From: Burkholderiales bacterium
Lineage (GTDB): Bacteria; Pseudomonadota; Gammaproteobacteria; Burkholderiales; Burkholderiaceae_B
Direction of reading: 5' to 3'
NCBI GenBank assembly: GCA_005788065.1
Contig: SXZD01000204.1
Coordinates: 1-18,221, forward strand
Length of the DNA stretch: 18,221 nucleotides
The number at the start of each line of letters is the position of its first letter. The stretch's first letter is position 1. The position numbers and the translations under genes were made by a program. Shown in pieces: positions 9,301 to 16,126 of the stretch. The notes beneath the pieces were generated by a model. The model was not told where the DNA came from, did not search any database, and was given only the letters and a program-made list of their open reading frames with translations.

Positions 9301-9573
9301 GGACACAAGCCACGGGATATCGAACGAAGTGGCCCGCTGACGGGTTTGCTGCGCTTGCTAATGCAGCAGGAAGTTCTGCTGCTGTGCTCGCTACTGGGCG
9401 TCGCCACGCTGCTGCAGATGCGCCCCCCGCCTGTGTCTGGCGATTCTGGCAGCCAGAGCGCCTGGTTGCTGATGCTGGTCCTGCAGGCATTTCCGTATGC
9501 AGCAACCACCCTGCTCTACGTTGTTGATTATAATGAGCTCCAATCTCGCGAGGATGCCACGACCCAACTCTGA
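6385..9573 (+). CDS. ndvB: Fused GH17-GT2 beta-glucan synthase, NdvB-like
   Basis: A 1062-residue fusion from ATG6385 (GGTGG upstream). The frame is open from 6301, but that would overlap the divergent gene's start. A signal anchor is at about residues 25-45 (LTLLLTLLQACVWLV). The GH17 domain (about 90-400) has acid/base E201 in IVGNET and nucleophile E290 in VIGETGWP. Several membrane spans follow (about 415-490). A processive GT2 domain has D648-A-D650, the catalytic-base motif CED-TE with D740, and Q776-R-Y-R-W780. A C-terminal membrane bundle ends the protein. This is the architecture of Pseudomonas NdvB and related beta-1,3/1,6 glucan synthases: GT2 polymerises UDP-glucose and exports the chain, and GH17 remodels it in the periplasm. 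Two Ser/Thr/Ala-rich insertions interrupt GT2 (about 576-598 and 800-832). It probably shares a transcript with the histidine kinase 9 bp downstream. Confidence 0.88.
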   Translation: MRASRDIKPSIMPPDKKPQSDPLKNGRLQNSNLAGAVLLTLLLTLLQACVWLVCMQADLNGQTTHDRFDGSPPAGHSAGTASLSPVTPPLDGLAFSAYGRWDKPDTHPSVKPDDKTLINQESSLSNDLLTLRHLTRHIRTYSALEWKPLPALAQSHDMRITLGIWLSDSASRNQAEIDTAIQIARKSASHANLQALIVGNETQLQNRVSLSHLIDALATVRQSVPQPVSTAEPWHVWLAHPELADHVDFITIHLLPYWEGIPVEQAVDYVFDRYRQVQQRFPDKMIVIGETGWPSGGPDRGKAVANPQAQAYFLRTFLDRIDDLNPLPKSANAGQNQQPLSHAIPAHDLPRYFLMEAIDQPWKVTIEGEAGAYWGLLNAGRQLKFEVAKWLYGRHLPVPQESAPLGYWQTLLACLIAATLCITLLSKLGYLHLRARLTVAAVMQCIGAGLALMLTQPLSHYLTPTSLTVWALMLIPTALMALVLIAQTLEFADTFWDGQLRFSAQTKPLLEPLTQPLVSIHVACCNEPPQMVIATLQSLLDLRWNNLQIVIVDNNTTDPACWTPVRDFLVDMLARQLAIGNASGRSSTSAATSGTTSEKDGSYDLQLTLPHCSVHFRHEARLAGYKAGALNLALELTHPDAAWVAVVDADYVVARDWIASVGGYFAQDDIDIIQAPQTHRMTDNSTLQHMMSAEYDTFFRIGMHHRHERNAIIQHGTMTLIRAATLRKLNGWNTDCICEDTELGLRILATGARALYIDQAMGAGLLPADSQAYLRQRYRWACGAMQIMRTHAELIASGQSRCDKPTAPAKSPDTQTRIFQAGNDVKRPRRESLTLAQRYHFVAGWLPWWGDTLHLFMTLAALLWSAGMLTAPNQFGAPMPLFMLAPLALLAFRMIAGPALYRKRIGGGLMQWGGAALAGMALSHTIAKGVLRGLLAKRAAFVVTPKTHLSTNTNGAQAISGGKSVDKLADHAGHKPRDIERSGPLTGLLRLLMQQEVLLLCSLLGVATLLQMRPPPVSGDSGSQSAWLLMLVLQAFPYAATTLLYVVDYNELQSREDATTQL

Positions 9574-9582
9574 ACGAACCGA

Positions 9583-11592
9583 ATGAACGGCGCCGAACTC
9601 ACAACCCACCCTCTCTCCACTGGCGGCAGCATTGCCCTGCTGCTGGGGTTTGAGCTGTTGGCACTGGCTTCGTTCTTTGCGTCCGCATGGGCGTGGGGGC
9701 GCATGATACGGCGCGAACCCCAGGGCACCCTGCTGAAGGCGTCCGGCATTTTCGGCATCAGCTTTGGCGGCCTGACGCTGGCACCGGCCGGCATCATGAC
9801 ATGGTACGTTTGCGGCGCGCGCATCGGCACTTTGGGTGCAAACGACGTTGCGTCCTATCTGATGATGACAATTGGCAGCACCATCATCATCTACTACCTT
9901 GCATTTTTGCTCAGCAAGACACCTTTCATACGCATTCTGGCGCACGTTGTTTTTACAACCATCATCTGCATGTCGTTTCGCATGCTCAACAGCCAAAACG
10001 GCCCATCCGGCCCATTGACCGAGGAACTTTATGCGCTGCAGTGGATGGGCCTGCTGATGGTGTTCAACAGCTGGGAGACGCACGGTTGGGCCTTCGTCGA
10101 GCGGGTTCCCGCCGGCAACGGACTGCGGGCATGGATCCGCGCTTTCATTGGCAACCACCGCTCACAGTTTGTCCAGATGCTGGTGCTCTGGCATTTCTAT
10201 CTGCTGGCCGGAGAGGTGGTGCTGCTCAATTTCGCGCTGGGTTATGTGCCGTCAATCGATCAGGTGGCGCCCTTGTTCAGCGACTATGCGCAATGGGTTC
10301 AGTCCAGTGGCTATTTGCAGTCAGCTGCCTATGCGATGGCAGCCATGGCTGCCCTCATGCTGGCTGTGTTTGTAGAGACCATGAGCAACACCCGCGCTAC
10401 CCGCGATGACGCTATCACCGAACAGGGCGCATTGGAATCCAGCCTGCGCATCACCAATGCCCGCTATGCAACCGTGCTCAAGAATGCGCCCTACGCGGTG
10501 TTTCAATTCGACCGCAATCTGCGGGTCGATGTCGAGAACACGCAGGCCACGCTGCTGTTGGGCGCCATGTCGCACTACCGCGATCCGGCCGACGGCACCC
10601 TGCCCCTGCCTGATGCCTTCCTGCAAACCTGCCGTGCCGCACTGGCCGGCAAGCGCACGTTCATGGAAGGCGAACTGCCTGTGGGCAGCGACTCGGGAAC
10701 GAGCTGGTACCGCCTGATCTGTGAACCGGTGATAGACGCCGACGGCGCATGCATCGCAGCCGTGGCGATCTTGGACGACCAGACAGAACGTAACCTGCGT
10801 GAAACAGAACTCAAGCAGGTGACCGCTGATGCCGAGTTCGCCCGTACGGCTGCGCAAAACGCCAACACAGCCAAGAGCCGCTTTCTGACCAATATGTCGC
10901 ACGAGATACGCACCCCCATGAACGGTATCTACAGCTCAATCCAGTTGTTGGGCGACCCCCGTCTGCAACCGGAGAAACGCGGCCGTGTATTGGACACCAT
11001 GAAGCGGTCTGCCGACAGCATGATCAAGCTGCTCAATGACATCCTGGACCTCTCCAAGGTTGAAGCCGGTGCCATGAAGCTCAAACTCACCGAGGTGCAG
11101 TTGACCCAACTCGGCGAGAACGTGGTCAACCTGTTTCAGGCAGCAGCCGACAACAAAAATCTTGGCATCCGCTTGCAATGCCATATTCCTGCTGAGTGTC
11201 AGATCGCCGTGGCCGACGAGTTGCGCCTGCAGCAAATGCTGTCCAATCTGGTCGGCAATGCCGTCAAGTTTACGCAACAGGGCAGCGTTACCCTGCAGAT
11301 TGCGGCGGTGGCGCAGCAGGCCGATGCAGTGCGGGTGCGCTTCAGCGTCATCGATACCGGACCGGGTATCAGCGCAGAGGACCTGCGCACCATGTTCAAT
11401 GCCTATCACCAACTGGAAAACCAGACCAGCGGTACGTTCGATGGCAATTCAACCAAGGGAACCGGTTTGGGGCTGACCATCACCAAGCATCTGGCGGAGC
11501 TGATGCAGGGCTGTGTGGGTGTCGAAAGCACGCTGGGGGCAGGCTCCACTTTCTGGTTTGAGGTGCCGTTGAACACCGCAAGCGGTCACTGA
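9583..11592 (+). CDS. Membrane sensor histidine kinase with PAS domain
   Basis: A 669-residue protein. About seven hydrophobic segments in residues 15-270 form the sensor part. A PAS-like domain (about 285-400) leads into a short helical linker. The HisKA H-box is NMSHEIRTPMNG with phospho-acceptor H440. The HATPase domain has N559 in NLVGNAVKF, the G1 box DTGPGIS from D591, and G2 GTGLGL near 627. There is no receiver or Hpt domain and no response regulator gene nearby, so the partner is encoded elsewhere. The HisKA type resembles the catalytic core of hybrid kinases. The gene starts 9 bp after the glucan synthase stop with no strong Shine-Dalgarno, so translational coupling is likely and a role in glucan or osmotic control is a reasonable inference. 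The N-terminal multi-span region is not one I can name. Confidence 0.9.
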   Translation: MNGAELTTHPLSTGGSIALLLGFELLALASFFASAWAWGRMIRREPQGTLLKASGIFGISFGGLTLAPAGIMTWYVCGARIGTLGANDVASYLMMTIGSTIIIYYLAFLLSKTPFIRILAHVVFTTIICMSFRMLNSQNGPSGPLTEELYALQWMGLLMVFNSWETHGWAFVERVPAGNGLRAWIRAFIGNHRSQFVQMLVLWHFYLLAGEVVLLNFALGYVPSIDQVAPLFSDYAQWVQSSGYLQSAAYAMAAMAALMLAVFVETMSNTRATRDDAITEQGALESSLRITNARYATVLKNAPYAVFQFDRNLRVDVENTQATLLLGAMSHYRDPADGTLPLPDAFLQTCRAALAGKRTFMEGELPVGSDSGTSWYRLICEPVIDADGACIAAVAILDDQTERNLRETELKQVTADAEFARTAAQNANTAKSRFLTNMSHEIRTPMNGIYSSIQLLGDPRLQPEKRGRVLDTMKRSADSMIKLLNDILDLSKVEAGAMKLKLTEVQLTQLGENVVNLFQAAADNKNLGIRLQCHIPAECQIAVADELRLQQMLSNLVGNAVKFTQQGSVTLQIAAVAQQADAVRVRFSVIDTGPGISAEDLRTMFNAYHQLENQTSGTFDGNSTKGTGLGLTITKHLAELMQGCVGVESTLGAGSTFWFEVPLNTASGH

Positions 11593-11774
11593 CGCACCAC
11601 CCCCACATTTAGAGCACACGCTCAAGGCATTTACTGTGTTTTTCAGCTCAATTGCGGTTGAATGAAGCCATGGGCAAGCAGGTTTGCGCCCGGCAGACAT
11701 GAGCGCCGGCAACCTCTGAATGCGGTGGGTCCAGCGCGACCGTCCACATCGCCTGCCCGGAAGGAGAAACCGTC

Positions 11775-11906
11775 ATGAGCCGCACTGCTACCTATGTTTT
11801 TATCGGTCTGGGACTGGCGCTGCACCTGTTTGGCACATTGGCCAAACCTCTGACCATGGTCAACTTCCAGAACCTGCTGTCTCCCGAGGATGTCAGGCGG
11901 TTTTGA
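11775..11906 (+). CDS. Small 43-residue hydrophobic protein, unrecognised
   Basis: An ATG at 11775 with a near-perfect Shine-Dalgarno (AAGGAGA at 11761-11767) opens a 43-codon frame ending in TGA. The product has one probable membrane segment near the N-terminus (about residues 7-21, FIGLGLALHLFG) and a polar C-terminus ending SPEDVRRF. It lies in the 418-bp gap between the histidine kinase and the HMG-CoA reductase-like gene, 104 bp before the latter and on the same strand. I recognise no family. Strong ribosome binding and a single-span design favour a real small membrane protein; the alternative is a relic of a longer gene. Nothing else was identified in 11593-11774 or 11907-12010. Confidence 0.5.
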   Translation: MSRTATYVFIGLGLALHLFGTLAKPLTMVNFQNLLSPEDVRRF

Positions 11907-12010
11907 GATATGCTGTGCCGGATGAAAACCTGCCGGCAACCCTGACCGCAGCCGCCTGAGAAGCAAGGCGCTCATGTCAGGCGTGTGTACGGCGACAAAC
12001 CGGAAACGCC

Positions 12011-13195
12011 ATGACCGACAAAACCACCCGCGCCTCCATTCCCCGTTTCGACGACAACTACACCGAAGACGCGGCCCAGGCGCGTCGCCAGTTTTTGACG
12101 GACAAGACCGGCGCAGACTTCGCCCACACAGCACACTATTCCCTGCCCCCAGCCCAGCTGAAAAGCAACACAGAAAACTTCATCGGCGTGGTGCAGATGC
12201 CTGTCGGCGTTGCGGGCCCGGTACTCATACACGGCGAACATGCACAGGGCTGGTTTTATGTGCCACTGGCCACCACCGAAGGCACGCTGGTGGCATCCTA
12301 CAGCCGCGGCATGCGCATGCTGTCGGAATCTGGCGGCGTGACCGTCACGGTGCTGGACGACAACATGCAGCGTGCGCCTGTTTTCGAATTCGACAATGCG
12401 CGCGATGCCCGCAGTTTTGTGCAATGGTTGCAAAGCCATCAAGCTGACATCGCCACCGCCGCACAGGCCACCACCTCCGTGGGAAAGCTGCAGAACATCC
12501 AGACCTGGCAGATTGCGCGCATGGTGTATGCACGGTTCAACTACAGCACAGGCGATGCGGCCGGCCAGAACATGACCGGCAAAGCCACGCATGCAGCCAG
12601 CGCATACATACGCGCCAACAGCCCGGTGCCGGTGCGGCACTTCGCGCTGAGTGGCGCGATTGAAACCGACAAAAAACATTCGCACATGAACCTGATGCAC
12701 AGCCGCGGCAAGCGTGTGATTGCAGAGGCTGTGGTCAAACGTGAAGTGTTGCAGACCATGGCGCGCACCACGCCGGAAACCATTTTCCGGCAACGTCAAC
12801 GCAGTGCCATCGGCAACCAGTTGGCAGGCTCGGCCTACAGCGGCCCGCATTCAGCCAATGGCATTGCAGCGCTGTTTATCGCCACCGGGCAAGACGAGGC
12901 CAATGTGGTGGAAAGCCATGCAGGCTTTACGTTCATGGATATCACGCCCGAAGGCGATCTGTACTATTCCTGTACCCTGCCTTCTGTCATTTGCGGTACG
13001 CGCGGGGGGGGTACGCATCTGCCCACGCAGTCAGAATGCCTCAAACTGCTGGGCTGCCACGGTGATGGAAACGCAAAAAAGCTGGCAGAGATCATCGGTG
13101 CCACCGTGCTGGCCGGCGACCTGTCGCTGCTGTCGGCCATCCTGTCGGATGAATGGGTATCCTCGCATGATGCCTACGGGCGCAACAGGACGTGA
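12011..13195 (+). CDS. Hydroxymethylglutaryl-CoA reductase-like protein (class I type, catalytic His replaced)
   Basis: A 394-residue protein, homologous along its length to the catalytic domain of class I HMG-CoA reductase, which makes mevalonate with NADPH. Visible are ENFIGVVQMPVGVAGP (55-70), TTEG with E90, GDAAGQNM (181-188), TDKK with K221, ATGQD with D295, and the Gly-rich ICGTRGGGTHLP stretch (327-338). At the C-terminus the human AAGHLVKSH segment corresponds to LSDEWVSSH, so the catalytic His maps to E381. H386 matches the second, non-catalytic His. No membrane domain is present. GGAAA-like sequence precedes the ATG. A glycosyltransferase gene follows after 4 bp. No other mevalonate pathway gene is visible, so it may have a different substrate or an altered mechanism. 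Homology is certain; HMG-CoA reductase activity is not. Confidence 0.85.
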   Translation: MTDKTTRASIPRFDDNYTEDAAQARRQFLTDKTGADFAHTAHYSLPPAQLKSNTENFIGVVQMPVGVAGPVLIHGEHAQGWFYVPLATTEGTLVASYSRGMRMLSESGGVTVTVLDDNMQRAPVFEFDNARDARSFVQWLQSHQADIATAAQATTSVGKLQNIQTWQIARMVYARFNYSTGDAAGQNMTGKATHAASAYIRANSPVPVRHFALSGAIETDKKHSHMNLMHSRGKRVIAEAVVKREVLQTMARTTPETIFRQRQRSAIGNQLAGSAYSGPHSANGIAALFIATGQDEANVVESHAGFTFMDITPEGDLYYSCTLPSVICGTRGGGTHLPTQSECLKLLGCHGDGNAKKLAEIIGATVLAGDLSLLSAILSDEWVSSHDAYGRNRT

Positions 13196-13199
13196 TTCG

Positions 13200-13877
13200 A
13201 TGAGTCAAACACATGCAAACAGTTTGAGCATTGTTGAGGGATGCTCCAGTCAGCTTGCGGATATGTTTCGTTCGGAACATGACAACGGCACGACCGCGCA
13301 TGTCGATGTATTCATGCCGCTCACCGACTGGACCGCCGCCCGAAAAATTGCACCGGTACTGGCCCAGCGTGCCAACTGCGCGGGCCGGCTTCTGCTGATT
13401 GAAGATGATGCCGGCAAAGGTTTTCTACAAACCTGCAACGACGCGTTTGCGCTGAGTGATGCACCGTTTGTTGTGTATGTTGCGCAGGATGCGTTTCCCG
13501 GTCGACAGTGGCTTGCGCTGGCCTTGCATGTGCTGCAGGCACAGAACAAAGGGCTGCTGGCTTTCAACGACGGCAAGTGGTTTGGGCAGCTGGCAGGTTT
13601 TGGTCTGGTACGACGCACATGGGTTCAGGGTGTATACGGCGGCGATACACTTTTTCATGCTGCTTATCACAGCCACTATGCCGACACCGAGCTGACGCTG
13701 ATCGCACAACAGCAATCGCAACTTGCTTACAACCCCAATGCCGTGCTGGTGGAAGTGGATGTGGACAAAGACCGCAAACCGACCAACCCGCAGGACAAGT
13801 CACTGTTTGCGCAGCGCAAGGAAAGCGGCTTTGATGGGCGTGTTAGCGACAAAGCCTTGATTGCCAAGTTCAGGTGA
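13200..13877 (+). CDS. Small GT-A-type glycosyltransferase-like protein
   Basis: A 225-residue protein from ATG13200, only 4 bp after the HMG-CoA reductase-like stop, with AGGA (13187-13190) inside that gene as ribosome site; translation is probably coupled. The pattern fits a compact GT2-like fold: a strand ending LLLIEDDAGKG (64-74), YVAQDAFPGRQWL (93-105) at the position of the DxD strand but with Q96-D97, and a late DTELTLIAQQQ (162-172) of the DNEL type seen near the acceptor site of some GT2 enzymes, then NPNAVLVEV. No membrane segment is seen. The sugar and acceptor are unknown. Pairing with an HMG-CoA reductase homologue suggests modification of an isoprenoid or CoA-derived product, but this is speculative. 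Confidence 0.65.
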   Translation: MSQTHANSLSIVEGCSSQLADMFRSEHDNGTTAHVDVFMPLTDWTAARKIAPVLAQRANCAGRLLLIEDDAGKGFLQTCNDAFALSDAPFVVYVAQDAFPGRQWLALALHVLQAQNKGLLAFNDGKWFGQLAGFGLVRRTWVQGVYGGDTLFHAAYHSHYADTELTLIAQQQSQLAYNPNAVLVEVDVDKDRKPTNPQDKSLFAQRKESGFDGRVSDKALIAKFR

Positions 13878-13949
13878 GTACGTCCGGGTTTTCATGGCGC
13901 GTTTCATTGACGAGCATATTCGGTACCGTGCAGGCGTGCTGAAACATAA

Positions 13950-13977
13950 GTGACGAGTGACGCGTGGCGAGTGACGG
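13950..13977. repeat. Four tandem heptamers GTGACGN-type
   Basis: GTGACGA, GTGACGC, GTGGCGA and GTGACGG follow each other without interruption. They occupy the convergent spacer (13878-14026) between the glycosyltransferase and phosphomannomutase genes. No clear rho-independent terminator was found in this spacer. Confidence 0.6.
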
Positions 13978-14026
13978 GTCTGGCATGAGCGAACAGTGCG
14001 CAGACAGCGTCAATACTTTACACTGA

Positions 14027-15451
14027 TCATCCTGCAAGTCGCTTGGACACACGCGCCAGGCAGGCATCGCACAATATCTTCGCCCGGCCTGCCGACTCCG
14101 ACTCGGCATAGCAGCGCAATTCAGGCGCGTTCCCCGACGGGCGCAAATGCACAATATCGCTATTGGCAAAGGTGATGCGCAAGCCATCAGTTTCGTCTTG
14201 CCCAACCATGTTGCCAGCGTCGGGCGCCATCAGGCTCGCAACGCTTGCCGCATCTTGAGTTAACTTCGCAAGCAGTTGTTTGCTCCAGTCAGTCGGTACG
14301 TTTTGAATGCGGTCGCTTGCAGTAAAACGCTGCGGTAAACCGGCCGACAACGCCGACATGGGAACGCCCTGCTTTGCAGATTGCACCAGCAGTGCCAGCA
14401 TGGGGAGTACCGAGTCGCGTGTGGGTAGCTGAGTTAACTGAACGCTGTTTTGCGCCACGCGGCTACCCAGCAGAAAACCGCCGTTGGCTTCGTAACCGCA
14501 GATAATGCTGCCAGCGGCCTGCTCCATGCCTTCAATGACATACGGCGAGCCGATGCGGGTTCGCACGACCTGCTTGAATGAGCCGCATTTTTCCACTGCC
14601 GTGTTGCTGCTGACCGGTGTTACCACGACGTCTGCGCCAAGCGCTTGGGCACACAGAATGCCGACGACATCACCGCGCATCCAGACGCCGTTCTCGTCGC
14701 CGATGAGCGGTCTGTCGGCATCGCCGTCGGTGGACACGAGCGCATCAAATGTATGTTCTGCCGCCCATGCGGCCGCCTGTTGAACGTCTTCTGCCCGTAC
14801 CGCTTCGGTGTCGATGGGGACGAAGGTATCGGTTCGACCGAGCGACAGCACCTGTGCGCCCATACCTTCCAGTATGGTGCGCAGTACGTCGCGGGCCACG
14901 CTGGAATGCTCGTAGACGGCGATACGCTTGCCGGTCAGCGCTGTTGATCCGAAAAATTGAACATAACGTTGCACGTAGGCATGCAGTGCAGCGGGGTCTA
15001 CTGTGGGAAGTGCAGCGGGCGACAGGCGTGCGGGTACGTTTACTGAAGCATTCAGAATCGCCTGTTCGTCGTCTTTGCCGATTTCACCGTCGGCGCGATA
15101 GAACTTGATACCGTTACGATCGAATGGAATGTGACTGCCGGTGACCATGATGCCGGGCATGCTGTGTGTGATGCAATAATGCGCGAGTGCGGGTGTGGGC
15201 AGTGCGCCGATGAAGATGGGCTCGCAGCCTGCGTCGCTGATAGACTGCATGATGGCAGCGCAGATGCGCGGGCTGCTGGGGCGCAGGTCGTGGCCGACTG
15301 CAATTCGCTGTGCGCCGGTGGCAACGCTGTTGAGAAATGCCTGACCCCAGGCGTAGCACAATTCGTCGGTGAGGCCGCTGACCAAACCGCGAACGCCGCT
15401 GGTGCCAAACTGTATGCCGCTTTGCTCTGAGAGGGCTCGCATGGTGCTCAT
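14027..15451 (-). CDS. Phosphomannomutase/phosphoglucomutase family protein
   Basis: A 474-residue alpha-D-phosphohexomutase with all four domain signatures: FGTSGVRG (15-22), the phosphoserine loop TGSHIP with S106, the metal loop DGDADR with D242, D244 and D246, the sugar-specificity loop YEANGG (320-325), and the C-terminal phosphate-binding RPSGNAPELR (437-446). It interconverts hexose 6-phosphate and 1-phosphate, feeding GDP-mannose or UDP-glucose synthesis. The EANGG loop favours a PMM/PGM type over GlmM. CGGAGA about 9 bases upstream supports the start at 15451; a second in-frame ATG is at 15442. It is convergent to the glycosyltransferase gene and backed by an unusual repeat-rich region, so it seems to be a single-gene transcript. 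Manno- versus glucomutase preference cannot be decided by eye. Confidence 0.9.
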   Translation of the reverse strand: MSTMRALSEQSGIQFGTSGVRGLVSGLTDELCYAWGQAFLNSVATGAQRIAVGHDLRPSSPRICAAIMQSISDAGCEPIFIGALPTPALAHYCITHSMPGIMVTGSHIPFDRNGIKFYRADGEIGKDDEQAILNASVNVPARLSPAALPTVDPAALHAYVQRYVQFFGSTALTGKRIAVYEHSSVARDVLRTILEGMGAQVLSLGRTDTFVPIDTEAVRAEDVQQAAAWAAEHTFDALVSTDGDADRPLIGDENGVWMRGDVVGILCAQALGADVVVTPVSSNTAVEKCGSFKQVVRTRIGSPYVIEGMEQAAGSIICGYEANGGFLLGSRVAQNSVQLTQLPTRDSVLPMLALLVQSAKQGVPMSALSAGLPQRFTASDRIQNVPTDWSKQLLAKLTQDAASVASLMAPDAGNMVGQDETDGLRITFANSDIVHLRPSGNAPELRCYAESESAGRAKILCDACLARVSKRLAG

Positions 15452-15587
15452 CTGTGTCTCCGGGATCTTTCGTTCGCAGCATTGTAGCGCGGGGGGTGGC
15501 CGGCGTTGCAGCGGGCGATGCGGTACGTCTTGGGGGCCCGTCGTTGCGACGGCTAGTACGCATGCTGAGTTGAGTGCAGTGCATCGT

Positions 15588-15713
15588 GGGCGTCCGTCGT
15601 TCCTCTGGCTAGTGCCTAGGCGGGGGTTAGTACGGTACGTCTTGGGCGTCCGTCGTTCCTCTGGCTAGTGCCTAGGCGGGGGTTAGTACGGTACGTCTTG
15701 GGCGTCCGTCGTT
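15588..15713. repeat. 56-bp tandem repeat, 2.25 copies plus a degenerate copy
   Basis: Two identical 56-bp units (15588-15643 and 15644-15699) are followed by the first 14 bases of a third (GGGCGTCCGTCGTT, 15700-15713). A degenerate relative starts at about 15521 (CGGTACGTCTTGGG ... CGTCGTT ... GGCTAGTACG). The unit contains the palindrome GCCTAGGC and several CTAG tetramers, a word that is usually rare in proteobacterial genomes. Perfect identity of the two units suggests recent duplication or active homogenisation. Confidence 0.85.
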
Positions 15714-15714
15714 G

Positions 15715-15867
15715 CTCCGGCGGTTCTCCCGCAAAAATTGCGCTCCTCAACGTTGACGCCCTCCGAACGCCGTCTTCGCGGCGCTTCGGCCCTACGCGAA
15801 TCAGTGATTCGCTACGGGACGGTCGCTGCACGGTCGGGCGCAATTTTTCGGATGCGATCCGCCGGAG
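15715..15867. repeat. 153-bp inverted-repeat element
   Basis: The ends are CTCCGGCGG (15715-15723) and its complement CCGCCGGAG (15859-15867). A second arm pair, AAAAATTGCGC (15733-15743) and GCGCAATTTTT (15838-15848), is also perfect. At the centre GCGAATCA-G-TGATTCGC (15796-15812) forms another stem. The whole could fold as one long branched hairpin. It begins right where the third 56-bp copy breaks off. No transposase or target duplication is visible. A non-autonomous mobile repeat or a structured RNA are the options I would consider. Confidence 0.6.
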
Positions 15868-15962
15868 TCAACTTCCGAACACCCTTTTGCGACTTAGGCG
15901 CTTGTTTGCGCCGCAATGCGGGCGCGCCTGAGCGACTTTCAAGGAGGCTGCCCGGTGATGGC

Positions 15963-15978
15963 GACTGTCCGGACAGTC
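15963..15978. repeat. 16-bp perfect palindrome
   Basis: GACTGTCCGGACAGTC is its own reverse complement. It overlaps the end of the inverted copy of the 54-bp repeat (15943-15973). It could be a protein binding site or part of a folded repeat. Confidence 0.6.
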
Positions 15979-16019
15979 AGACGTCGAGCCCAACCGACCC
16001 CGCACCAGATGACACCGCG

Positions 16020-16051
16020 GCACTCCTGCGTTCGCATGCGAACGCGAGTGC
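16020..16051. repeat. Long palindrome with 18-bp perfect core
   Basis: GCGTTCGCATGCGAACGC (16028-16045) is a perfect palindrome. It is flanked by GCACTC on the left and GAGTGC on the right, which also pair, leaving only a 2-base bulge (CT, 16026-16027). As DNA it could extrude a cruciform or bind a dimeric protein. As RNA it would be a strong hairpin, but there is no T-run for an intrinsic terminator. Confidence 0.65.
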
Positions 16052-16126
16052 AAGGGGCCAAGTTGTCGCTTGACGACGACTTGGACGAATCTGGAAGGGT
16101 TGAGGTTGGAAATAGCGAGATGTCGT

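Noticed and set aside
12720..13199. Extended N-terminus of the glycosyltransferase frame
   Set aside because: The frame is open upstream, but this part overlaps the conserved end of the HMG-CoA reductase-like protein. ATG13200 with AGGA upstream is the natural start.
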